NCBI RefSeq assembly: GCF_025642745.1 | Contig: NZ_JANZKP010000008.1 | Location: 1 to 64,000 of the forward strand | Direction of reading: 5' to 3' | Source of the DNA: Cellulomonas sp. RIT-PI-Y | Lineage (GTDB): Bacteria; Actinomycetota; Actinomycetes; Actinomycetales; Cellulomonadaceae | Length of the DNA stretch: 64,000 nucleotides | In this document: piece after piece, positions 51,978-59,655 of the stretch | Numbering within the stretch: the first letter of the stretch is position 1 | Layout: every line of letters begins with the position of its first letter | The notes under the pieces: model-generated | The model's input: only the letters and a program-made list of their open reading frames with translations | Told to the model about the DNA's origin: nothing | The model's database searches: none | Program-made: the position numbers and the translations under genes

Positions 51978-53633
51978 TCAGGAAGCGACCGAGAGACTGG
52001 TCAGGATGAGCAGCGGGGTCTGGTCCCAGGTCTTGGGCGACGCGTACGGGTCGTCGGCGCTGGGCCACCCGGTGAACGACTTGGTGGAGAACAGGCCCCA
52101 GGACCCGCCGTAGAACAGCGAGATCATCGGCATCTGGTCGTAGGTGATCTGCTGCAGTTCCTGCGCGATCTCCACCTGACGGTCCTCGTCGACCGTGGTC
52201 TTCAGCTCGGCCAGCAGCGCGTCCGCCTCCGCGGACTGGAAGCGCCCAAAGTTGCCCGAGGCGGTGGTGCCGATCTCGGCGTAGAACTGCTCGCCCATCA
52301 TCGCCCCGAAGTCCTGGTACGGCTGGCCGGTGCCGCCGACGGTGCCCATCACCATGTCGAAGTCGCCGGAGCGCATCTGCTGCTGGTACGCGGCGGGCTG
52401 CGGCTGCACGACCTCGACGTTGATGCCGATCGCGTTCAGCTGGGTCTTCACCTGCTGCACGCCCTGGAGCCAGTCGGACCAGCCGTTCGGGGTGGTGATG
52501 TTGATGCTCAGCTGCTGACCGCCGGCGTCCACCAGCTTGCCGCCGGACTGGGTGTACCCGGCCTTGGCGAACGCCGCCAGCGCCGCGTCGGTGTCCTGCT
52601 CGACGATGCCCTGGTTCGGCAGGTCGGCGTTCAGGATCTTCTCCTGCGCCGGGAGCATCAGACCGGACTGGCTGGCCTGGTCGACGTAGCCCTGCTCCGC
52701 CTTGTCCGCGATCTGCTGCTTGTCCAGCGCGAGCGAGATGCCCTGGCGGAAGTCCAGGTTGTTGTACGGCTCCTTGGTCATGTTCGGGATCAGCGCGATC
52801 GTGGCGCCGGCCGGGAACCAGTAGGTGTTGTCGTCCGGGTTCGCGGCGACCCAGGTGTCCTCGACGTCGCTCATGAACGCGTAGGCCCAGTCGTAGCCGT
52901 TGTTCACGATGTCCAGCTCGGAGTTGGCGGCGGGCTGGATCAGCTCGTCGGCGGCGACCTTGTCGGCCTGCCAGTAGCTCTCGTTCTTCACCAGGGTGTA
53001 CTGGTTCGGCGTGAAGTCGCCCAGCGTGTAGGGGCCGGTGCCGATCGGGTCCTCGTTGGTGAACGTGACCGGGTCGTCCACGTCCTTCCAGAGGTGCTCG
53101 GGCACGATCATGGTCTGCGCGATGATCACCGCGGCGGGCACGTCCTCGCTCGACAGGTGCACGATCACGTCATCGCCGTCCGCCTCGGTGGACTCGATGT
53201 GCTCGCCGATCCCCTTGAGGTCGAGCTGCGGGTTCTGCATCAGCAGGTCGAAGGTGTAGACCACGTCGTCCGCGGTGAAGTCCTCGCCGTCGGACCAGGT
53301 CACGCCGTCGCGCAGGTGGAAGACCACCGTGCTGGCGTCGGGCTGCTCGTAGGACTCGGCGAGCCAGGGGGTCTCCTCCCCGGACATCTCGTTCACGATC
53401 ACCAGCGGCTCGTAGATGTACGACGCGGTGTTGCGCTTGCTCGAGGAGTACGGGTTGAAGTTGCGTTCGAACGTCGGGGACCCGTTGTCCGCGGCGATCA
53501 GCATCGAGGTGGTGCCGTCGGCGGCATTGCCACCGCCGGAGGTCTGGACCGGGGCCGCACAGGCCGTGGTCACCAGCACTGCAGCGACGAAGGCGGCAGT
53601 CGCGGCACCCGTCTTCCAGCGCGAGCGCGTCAT
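51978..53633 (-). CDS. Opp/Dpp-type ABC transporter substrate-binding lipoprotein
   Basis: Extracytoplasmic family-5 binding protein of 551 residues. Signal peptide with lipobox TTAC near residue 25, followed by the SBP_bac_5 fold with FHLRDGVTWSDGEDFTADDV and DPIGTGPYTL. Family-5 proteins bind peptides but also cello- and beta-glucan oligosaccharides in some bacteria and Thermotoga. The GH1 gene in the operon favours a beta-glucoside. ATG with GGAGGAG site. A LacI-type palindrome lies upstream at 53685. Confidence 0.92.
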   Translation of the reverse strand: MTRSRWKTGAATAAFVAAVLVTTACAAPVQTSGGGNAADGTTSMLIAADNGSPTFERNFNPYSSSKRNTASYIYEPLVIVNEMSGEETPWLAESYEQPDASTVVFHLRDGVTWSDGEDFTADDVVYTFDLLMQNPQLDLKGIGEHIESTEADGDDVIVHLSSEDVPAAVIIAQTMIVPEHLWKDVDDPVTFTNEDPIGTGPYTLGDFTPNQYTLVKNESYWQADKVAADELIQPAANSELDIVNNGYDWAYAFMSDVEDTWVAANPDDNTYWFPAGATIALIPNMTKEPYNNLDFRQGISLALDKQQIADKAEQGYVDQASQSGLMLPAQEKILNADLPNQGIVEQDTDAALAAFAKAGYTQSGGKLVDAGGQQLSINITTPNGWSDWLQGVQQVKTQLNAIGINVEVVQPQPAAYQQQMRSGDFDMVMGTVGGTGQPYQDFGAMMGEQFYAEIGTTASGNFGRFQSAEADALLAELKTTVDEDRQVEIAQELQQITYDQMPMISLFYGGSWGLFSTKSFTGWPSADDPYASPKTWDQTPLLILTSLSVAS

Positions 53634-53684
53634 GAGTTGTTCTCCTCCACGTTGAGGCGGCCCGATCGGGCCTGGCGGGTTGAC

Positions 53685-53698
53685 TGTATGCGCATACA
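53685..53698. promoter_or_regulatory. LacI-family operator of the Opp/GH1 operon
   Basis: TGTATGCGCATACA is a perfect 14-base palindrome with the central CG typical of LacI sites, about 52 bases upstream of the binding-protein ATG and 40 bases past the LacI gene stop. Confidence 0.8.
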
Positions 53699-53737
53699 TC
53701 CATGCAGGGCAATCCCGGACCCGGGGCTGTGCGGTGC

Positions 53738-54847
53738 CTACGCCCCGGCGGTGCAGCCGCAGGAGTGTCGCAGCAGCACCCTGACCGGCAGGTTGATCGT
53801 CGCGGGCGGCAACGTGCGGTCGGCCATCCGCCGTCGCAGCCGCTCCACCGCGGCCCGGCCCAATTCCAGCATCGGCTGACGCACCGTGGTCAGCGTCGGC
53901 TGCGCGGCCAGTCCCGCGTCGATCCCGTCGAACCCGGTCAGCGCGACCCGGCCCGGCACGTCGATCCCGGCCGCGGTCAGCTCGTCCAGGAAGCCCAGCG
54001 CGGTCTGGTCGTTCGAGCACACCAGCGCGCGCGGCAGCTCCCCCGCGGCCAGCATGGTGCGGGCCAGCTCCCGCGCGGTGTCCCGGGTGAAGTCGCCACG
54101 CACCGCCGGCCCGGCCGGCACCGGCAGCCCGGCCTCCGCCAGCGCCGCGCAGTAGCCCAGGAATCGCTCCGCGTCGTCGGGCGCGTCCGACGGGCCGCCG
54201 ATGAACGCCAACTCCCGCAGGCCGTGCTCCGCGATCAGGTGTGCGGTCAGCGCCCGCATCCCGGCCGCGTTGTCCACGCTGATGTGGTCGTGTGCATCGC
54301 CCTCGATCCGCGGACCCGCCATCACCACCACGGGGATACGCCGCGCGATGTGGGCCAGCACGTCGTCCGGCACCGTCGCCGACAGCACCGCCAGCCCGTC
54401 CACCCGGCCCGCCAGGTCCGAGACCAGCGCCGCGGGCTCCGTCCCCCGGGCCACCGCGATCATCACGGCCAGGCCGGTGCGCCAGGCCTCCAGCTCCGCG
54501 CCGCGCATCACCTCGCCCATGTAGAGGTTCCCGGGATGCACCGCGGGCAGCTCGCCCAGGTCGCTGATCACCTCCACGGTCTGGCCCACCGACACCGGGT
54601 CGGGCAGATCCGCCGGATCGTCGATGCCGTCCACGTCCGGGAAACAGAGGCCGAGCACGCCGGTCTGCCGCGCGGCGAGCCCGCGGGCGGCCCCGGAGGG
54701 CACGTACCCCAGCTCCTGGATCGCGGCGTGCACCAGCGCACGGGTCTCCGCGCGGACCTCGTCCGGTCGGCGCAGCACCCGCGACACCGTGGCGATCGAC
54801 GTGCCCGCCCGGGCGGCCACGTCGTACACCGTGGGGGTCTTCGGCAC
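53738..54847 (-). CDS. LacI-family transcriptional regulator of the Opp/GH1 operon
   Basis: Repressor of 369 residues. Helix-turn-helix TVYDVAARAGTSIATVSRVL at residues 6-25, hinge PSGAARGLAARQ near residue 50, and a sugar-sensing domain with ALVCSNDQTALGFL and LTGFDGIDAG. The C-terminal tail HSCGCTAGA has two cysteines. GTG start with GGGAGGA site. It is transcribed in the same direction as the importer operon, and the palindrome TGTATGCGCATACA lies in the 104 bases between them, so it may control the operon from its own separate promoter. Confidence 0.92.
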   Translation of the reverse strand: MPKTPTVYDVAARAGTSIATVSRVLRRPDEVRAETRALVHAAIQELGYVPSGAARGLAARQTGVLGLCFPDVDGIDDPADLPDPVSVGQTVEVISDLGELPAVHPGNLYMGEVMRGAELEAWRTGLAVMIAVARGTEPAALVSDLAGRVDGLAVLSATVPDDVLAHIARRIPVVVMAGPRIEGDAHDHISVDNAAGMRALTAHLIAEHGLRELAFIGGPSDAPDDAERFLGYCAALAEAGLPVPAGPAVRGDFTRDTARELARTMLAAGELPRALVCSNDQTALGFLDELTAAGIDVPGRVALTGFDGIDAGLAAQPTLTTVRQPMLELGRAAVERLRRRMADRTLPPATINLPVRVLLRHSCGCTAGA

Positions 54848-54929
54848 CGGTCCTCCCTTGCACTGGCTGCTCGCGACCGTCGGATACCGTAGCCCGCGAT
54901 CCGCGCCACCTGCGAGTCACCCTCCTCGG

Positions 54930-54987
54930 CGAGAAGCCACGACGTGTCGCCCCGCGGGCGAATTGTCCGACGCAGATCGGCTTCTCG
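54930..54987. other. Structured intergenic region downstream of PucR gene
   Basis: CGAGAAGCC (54930-54938) and GGCTTCTCG (54979-54987) form a perfect 9-bp outer stem. Within the 40-base interior, TCGCCC and GGGCGA form a second hairpin. It lies just past the stop of the pucR-like gene and before the LacI promoter, so it may be a complex terminator or a small structured RNA. Confidence 0.4.
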
Positions 54988-54994
54988 GTGCGCG

Positions 54995-56548
54995 CTAGGC
55001 CTCGGGGTCCTCCTCGTCGAGGCAGACCATCGCCAGGAACAGGTCGACGCGGTCGGCCATGGTGCTCATGTCGCGGTTGGTGAGCTCCTCGATCCGCGCG
55101 ATCCGGTAGCGCAGCGTGTTCGTGTGCAGGTGCAGGGTGCGGGCGGTCTCCTGCCAGGCGCCGCCGCCGTCCAGGAACGCGCGCAGGGTGCCGACCAGGT
55201 CGGCGTTGTGCCGCTGGTCGTAGGACAGCAGCGGGGCCAGGACCTCCCGGGCGTAGCCGTGCCGGGTGCTCTCGCCCAGCATCCGCAGCAGGGCCCGATG
55301 ACCCTGCACGTGCAGCGCGGTGGAGACCAGCACCGGCTCGGTGCCCGCCGCGTTCTGGGCCCGCTCCAACGCGGTCGCGAGTGCCGAGTTGAGCCGGCTC
55401 ACGCCGGACACCGGGTCGCTGATCCCGATCCGCAGCTGCCGGCCCGCCAGCAGCGAGCCGTGTTCGGCGGTCAACTGGTCGGCCAGCGGGAGCTCCCGCT
55501 CATCCGCGCCGTTGACCAGCAGGAACACCGTGTCGTCGATCGGCGCGCCCATCACCTTGTGCCCGCGGGCCGCGAGCGTGCGCTGCACCATGTCCTGCAC
55601 CGCCGCGACCGGGAACCGCGGGTCGTCGACCCGCGCGACCAGCACGGTCTTGTCGTCCTGCGGGGCCAGACCCTCCAGCCGCATCCGGGCCGAGATCGCA
55701 CCCGGGGACGCCTCCTGGTCCCGGATCGACCGCACCAGCTCCGCCACCTGCGCGTTGCGGGTCTGCCGCCATCGGCTGGTCAGCTCCATCTCCACCCGGA
55801 GCGCACCGGCCAGCGCGTCCACCGCCAGGCCCATCTCCTCGGAGAAGCCCCGGTGATCGCCCCAGCACCCGAAGAACCCGGTGCGATCCCGTCCGCCGAT
55901 CCGGGTGATCGTCGCCGGGCCTCGCTCCCCCGCCACGATCAGCCGCTGCTCGTCCTCCCGGCGCAGCATCGTGTTCCACTGCTCGGCGACCTGGGACCGC
56001 TCCGGCACCTGGCCGGAGGACGCCAGCGTGCTCCCGGTCTCGTCGATCACCCAGCAGCCGACCGAGAACTCCGCGCTGAACAGCGCGAGCAGCTCGCTCA
56101 CCCCGCCGCCGCGGGACACCGTGTCCGCCAGCCGACGGCTGAACCTCATCGACCGCTCGGCCATCCCGCTCGCCGATCCGGGCTGACTGCCCGCGATCAC
56201 CTCGGAGATCCGCCGGAACGACACCCCCGGGGAGACGGTCAGCAGGGTCAGGCCCGCCTCCCGGCAGCGGGCGATCACCTCGTCCGGGATGACCCCGATC
56301 TCGATCAGCCCGAGCACCACCGCCGGCACCTGCTGGCGGGCCAGCGCGGTCAGGAAGGTCTCCGCGCCGTCCTCGCGGCCCAGCCAGAGCCCGCTGGTCA
56401 GCACCAGGTCCCCGGTGGACAGGAAGCGCGAGGGATCCGGCAGATCGGTGATGTACGCCGCCGTCACCGGGCGGTCCAGCGCGTCGGGCTCCGCGGTCAC
56501 CAGGCTCAGACCGAGCTCCGGCGTCGCGAGCAGCTCACGGACGTCCAA
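54995..56548 (-). CDS. PucR-family transcriptional regulator
   Basis: Regulator of 517 residues with an N-terminal PucR domain (about 1-125), a central GGDEF-like fold region and a C-terminal helix-turn-helix (about 450-510) with WQETARTLHLHTNTLRYRIA. PucR/CdaR proteins control purine, allantoin or glycolate use; the target is not visible here. No ATG or GTG gives a full PucR N-terminus; I use TTG at 56548, with GGTGA five bases upstream, starting MDVRELLATPEL. The gene is divergent from the methyltransferase across 63 bases. Confidence 0.87.
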   Translation of the reverse strand: MDVRELLATPELGLSLVTAEPDALDRPVTAAYITDLPDPSRFLSTGDLVLTSGLWLGREDGAETFLTALARQQVPAVVLGLIEIGVIPDEVIARCREAGLTLLTVSPGVSFRRISEVIAGSQPGSASGMAERSMRFSRRLADTVSRGGGVSELLALFSAEFSVGCWVIDETGSTLASSGQVPERSQVAEQWNTMLRREDEQRLIVAGERGPATITRIGGRDRTGFFGCWGDHRGFSEEMGLAVDALAGALRVEMELTSRWRQTRNAQVAELVRSIRDQEASPGAISARMRLEGLAPQDDKTVLVARVDDPRFPVAAVQDMVQRTLAARGHKVMGAPIDDTVFLLVNGADERELPLADQLTAEHGSLLAGRQLRIGISDPVSGVSRLNSALATALERAQNAAGTEPVLVSTALHVQGHRALLRMLGESTRHGYAREVLAPLLSYDQRHNADLVGTLRAFLDGGGAWQETARTLHLHTNTLRYRIARIEELTNRDMSTMADRVDLFLAMVCLDEEDPEA

Positions 56549-56611
56549 GGGTCACCAGCTTCCGTGCGCGCATCGCCCCATCGTAGGTCGCCGCCCTGCC
56601 AGACTTCATCG

Positions 56612-57433
56612 ATGACCACCGAGGACCGGGCCGGCATCCGCGACTACTACGACCGGCTCGGTGCCGCGGAGTACGACCGTCTCACCACCGACCCCGCCGG
56701 CCGGGTGTCCTACGAGGTGCATCGCCGGTTCCTCACCCGTGCGCTGCGGCCCGGCGACCGGGTGCTGGAGATCGGTGCCGGTCCGGGCCGGTTCACCGAG
56801 CTGCTCGCCGACCTGGGGGCTCACGTCGTGGTCACCGACCTGTCCCCCGGGCAGCTGGCCGCCCACCGGGACCGGCTCGGCGACCACCCGGCGATCGAGC
56901 GCCGCGAACTGCTCGACGTCTGCGACACCGGCCGCTACGAGGACAGCGAGTTCGACCTGGTGCTCGCCTACGGCGGCCCGCTGTCCTACGCCTTCGAGTC
57001 CGACGTCGACGCCCTGCGCGGGCTGCTCCGGATCGTGGCCCCCGGTCGCCCGGTGCTGGCCTCGGTGATGTCCGCGCTCGGCACCTGGCGGCACTCGCTG
57101 CCCGGCGTGCTGCGGCTCGCGGAGTCGATCGGTGAGCAGGCCAACGACCTGGTCCTGCGCACCGGGGATCTGCGGCACGTGCCCGGCGCCGCGCACGTCT
57201 GCCGGATGTACCGCTCCGCGGAGCTCGCACCGTGGATCGAACGGGCCGGCGGTCGGCTGGTGGCCGTCAGCGCCTCGCACTGGGCCGGACTCGCCGACCC
57301 CGCGGTGCTGGAGCCGGTCGAGGCCGACCCGGAGCGGTGGGCGTCGTTCCTCGACCAGGAGGAGCGCGCCTGCGCCGAACCCGGAGCCTGGGACGGCGGC
57401 ACGCACCTGCTGTTCGCGGCGGTCGCCGCCTAG
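56612..57433 (+). CDS. Class I SAM-dependent methyltransferase
   Basis: Methyltransferase of 273 residues. The SAM loop VLEIGAGPGRFTELLADLG lies near residue 50, followed by acidic VTDLSPGQL and the DLVLAYGGPLSYA strand. Small-molecule methyltransferases share this fold, and no neighbour identifies the substrate. The N-terminal IRDYYDRLGAAEYDRL is typical of the Methyltransf_11/25 type. ATG 56612. Confidence 0.85.
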   Translation: MTTEDRAGIRDYYDRLGAAEYDRLTTDPAGRVSYEVHRRFLTRALRPGDRVLEIGAGPGRFTELLADLGAHVVVTDLSPGQLAAHRDRLGDHPAIERRELLDVCDTGRYEDSEFDLVLAYGGPLSYAFESDVDALRGLLRIVAPGRPVLASVMSALGTWRHSLPGVLRLAESIGEQANDLVLRTGDLRHVPGAAHVCRMYRSAELAPWIERAGGRLVAVSASHWAGLADPAVLEPVEADPERWASFLDQEERACAEPGAWDGGTHLLFAAVAA

Positions 57434-57852
57434 TCGGCGGCGCCCGCGATGTTCACCAGCCAGGTGACGCCGAACCGGTCGGTGAGCATCCCGAAGGCAT
57501 CGCCCCAGGGGGCCACCGTCAGCGGCTCGATCGGCGTACTGCCCTGGGAGAGCTTCTCCCAGTAGCCACGCAGCTCAGCGTCGGAGTCGGCGTCCCCGCT
57601 CAGCGACACCGAGATCGCGCCGCCCGGGGCGTAGTCCATCGAGTTCGGGGTGTCCGCGGCCATCAGGACCAGGCCGTTCGCCCCGATCAGCTGCGAGTGC
57701 ATGATCTTGTCCTGCTCGTCCGGGTCCTGGCTGGCACCGAACTCCCCGAACGTGCTCCGGGTCAGCTCGCCGCCGAAGACCGACTGGTAGAAGTCCATCG
57801 CCTCGCGAGCGTCGTCGCGGAAGTTCAGATACGGGTTCAGACGGGTGGGCAT
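57430..57852 (-). CDS. VOC-family protein (PhnB/glyoxalase-like)
   Basis: Small metal-binding-fold protein of 140 residues, similar to PhnB-type VOC proteins. LNPYLNFRDDAREAMDFYQS opens the fold and WGDAFGMLTDRFGVTWLVN closes it. The family includes isomerases, dioxygenases and resistance proteins, but most PhnB-like members have no known function. ATG at 57852 is chosen for the GAGGAG site seven bases upstream; ATG at 57873 would add seven residues. Its end overlaps the convergent methyltransferase end. Confidence 0.85.
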   Translation of the reverse strand: MPTRLNPYLNFRDDAREAMDFYQSVFGGELTRSTFGEFGASQDPDEQDKIMHSQLIGANGLVLMAADTPNSMDYAPGGAISVSLSGDADSDAELRGYWEKLSQGSTPIEPLTVAPWGDAFGMLTDRFGVTWLVNIAGAAD

Positions 57853-57919
57853 CGTCGACTCCTCGGTGGACATGTGACCTGGATCACTGTCCTGCGCGGC
57901 GCGCACGCTCGTCAAGTGG

Positions 57920-58822
57920 TCAGACCAGATCGAGCCCGGACGCCGCCGCGAGCAGCTCGTCCACCACCGCCGACACCGCCGGACCGGGCTCGCGGCGGGT
58001 CGCCCGGTGCCGCGCCACCAGTCGCCGCGACCCCAGACCCGGCACCGTCGCCACCGTCACCTGCTCCGGCAGATCGCCCTGCAACGCCAGCGCCGGCAGC
58101 ATGCCGATCCCCTGCCCCGCGGCGACCAGCGCCAGCGCCACGTCGAAGTCGTAGTACACGTGCCGCACCGTCATCGGGCCGAGCGCCCCCGCGATCCGGC
58201 CCAGCGCCCGCGCCGCCGCCGTCCCCGGTTCCGCCCCCAGCCAGGTCGCACCGGCCAGGTCGGACAGCTGGGTCGGCGTCGCCACCGTCGGCGGCAGCAC
58301 CGCGCGCCACGGCTCCTCCAGCAGCACCACGTCCCGCTGCCCGCGCGGCACGTGGCTGTCCGCGTCCTCGTCCCGCTCCAGCAGCACGATGTCCGCGTCC
58401 CCCTCGCGCAGCCGCCGCAACGACTCCGCGGGCTCGCGTTCCTCGATCACCAGGTCCAGGCCGGGGTGGTGCTCCGCGATCATCCCCATCGCCGGGGCGA
58501 TCACCGCTCGGATCGCGGTCTGGAAGCCCGCCACCGTCACCCGGCCGGAGAGCTCGCCCTCCATCGCCGCCAGCGACTTGCGCGCCTCGACCAGCTCCGC
58601 CTCGATCCGCTCCGCCGCCTCGGCCAGGATCCGGCCCGCGGCGGTCAGCGTGGCCCCCCGCGGCCCGCGGTCCAGCACCGCGACGCCTTCCTCGGCCTCG
58701 AGTCGCTGAATCTGCTGTGACACGGCCGAGGCCGTCACATGCAGCAGATCGGCCGCCGCGAGCACCCCTCCTGCCCGGTGCACGGCCAGCAGCACAGCGA
58801 GTCTTCGCGGGTCCGTTGCCAA
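57920..58822 (-). CDS. LysR-family transcriptional regulator
   Basis: Regulator of 300 residues with an N-terminal winged helix (about 5-62, ADLLHVTASAVSQQIQRLEA) and a LysR effector domain. The first codon is TTG at 58822, supported by an AGAGGT site seven bases upstream; no ATG or GTG would preserve the helix-turn-helix. It is divergent from the small membrane protein gene at 58974, whose expression it may control. The intergenic region is relatively AT-rich. Confidence 0.88.
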   Translation of the reverse strand: MATDPRRLAVLLAVHRAGGVLAAADLLHVTASAVSQQIQRLEAEEGVAVLDRGPRGATLTAAGRILAEAAERIEAELVEARKSLAAMEGELSGRVTVAGFQTAIRAVIAPAMGMIAEHHPGLDLVIEEREPAESLRRLREGDADIVLLERDEDADSHVPRGQRDVVLLEEPWRAVLPPTVATPTQLSDLAGATWLGAEPGTAAARALGRIAGALGPMTVRHVYYDFDVALALVAAGQGIGMLPALALQGDLPEQVTVATVPGLGSRRLVARHRATRREPGPAVSAVVDELLAAASGLDLV

Positions 58823-58973
58823 CGCTTTACCTCTTTAGCTCCACTACATCCCTGGTCCAACTTTGTTCGATTGTGCTGAAGGACGCAAACGCGCAGACTG
58901 AGGGGGTCGCACCGGCCCCGACCGGCGACAACCCCACCCCCTCGCCCGCCTTCGTCATGCCCGGAGTACGCCC

Positions 58974-59318
58974 ATGTCCGCAGTCATCACCGCCCTCGGT
59001 TGGGTCGGCGCGGTCACCTGCCTCATCGCCTATGTGTTCGTCACCCGTGGGAAGTGGGCACCCACCTCCGGGCGCTACCAGCTGGCCAACGTGATCAGCG
59101 GCCTGTTCATGGGCCTGGTCGCGGCATCCTCCGGCGTGTGGCCGTCGGTGCTGACCAACCTGGTGTGGATGGTCGTCGGGGCGCACGCGGTGATGGTGGT
59201 GCTGCGGGCGCGTCGTCAGCGGGCGCGGGACCGCGTGCCGGCCGCGGCGGCTGCCGTGCTGCCGACCCAGGCCGGGTCACCCGCGCTGGAGTCCGCGCCG
59301 GTCTCGCTCGCCGCCTAG
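58974..59318 (+). CDS. Small membrane protein (CBU_0592-like)
   Basis: Protein of 114 residues with three hydrophobic segments (about 5-25, 40-55 and 60-78) and a hydrophilic tail. The opening ALGWVGAVTCLIAYVFVTRG and the YQLANVISGLFMGL strand resemble the CBU_0592 family of small inner-membrane proteins of unknown role. Its ATG is divergent from the LysR gene, a layout common for LysR-controlled exporters. Confidence 0.78.
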   Translation: MSAVITALGWVGAVTCLIAYVFVTRGKWAPTSGRYQLANVISGLFMGLVAASSGVWPSVLTNLVWMVVGAHAVMVVLRARRQRARDRVPAAAAAVLPTQAGSPALESAPVSLAA

Positions 59319-59608
59319 AGCTCCACCACGCGCAGGGCGACCTGCACCGGGCTGTGCAGCGTCAGCCCCTCCGCGTCCCGGACCGCGCGCTTGATCGGCA
59401 GCGAGTAGCCGTCCTCGCCGGGGAAGATCGACGTCCGCCACGTGGTGCCGCCGACCGTGACCTCCACCCGGACCGACCCGAAGCCGTGGGTGTAGGCGGC
59501 GGCGCGGTCGAGGATCTCGTCGGAGATCGCGGCGGGCACGCTGACGAAGGTCCACAGGTCGGGGCGGGAGGACCACTGCCAGAGCGGGGCCTCGAAGGTG
59601 ACGCGCAT
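59315..59608 (-). CDS. DUF1905-domain protein
   Basis: Protein of 97 residues matching DUF1905. Opening MRVTFEAPLWQWSSRPDLWT, then WRTSIFPGEDGYSLPIKRAV, and LHSPVQVALRVVEL at the end. Family members are small beta-barrel proteins of unknown function, sometimes fused to bacteriocin-protection or DUF1801 domains; here it stands alone. It lies downstream of the UbiB-like gene on the same strand and overlaps the convergent membrane-protein gene by four bases. Confidence 0.82.
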   Translation of the reverse strand: MRVTFEAPLWQWSSRPDLWTFVSVPAAISDEILDRAAAYTHGFGSVRVEVTVGGTTWRTSIFPGEDGYSLPIKRAVRDAEGLTLHSPVQVALRVVEL

Positions 59609-59655
59609 GGAGGCATCGTGGCGCACGGCGCCGACACCGGCCCGCTCGGAGCGGT

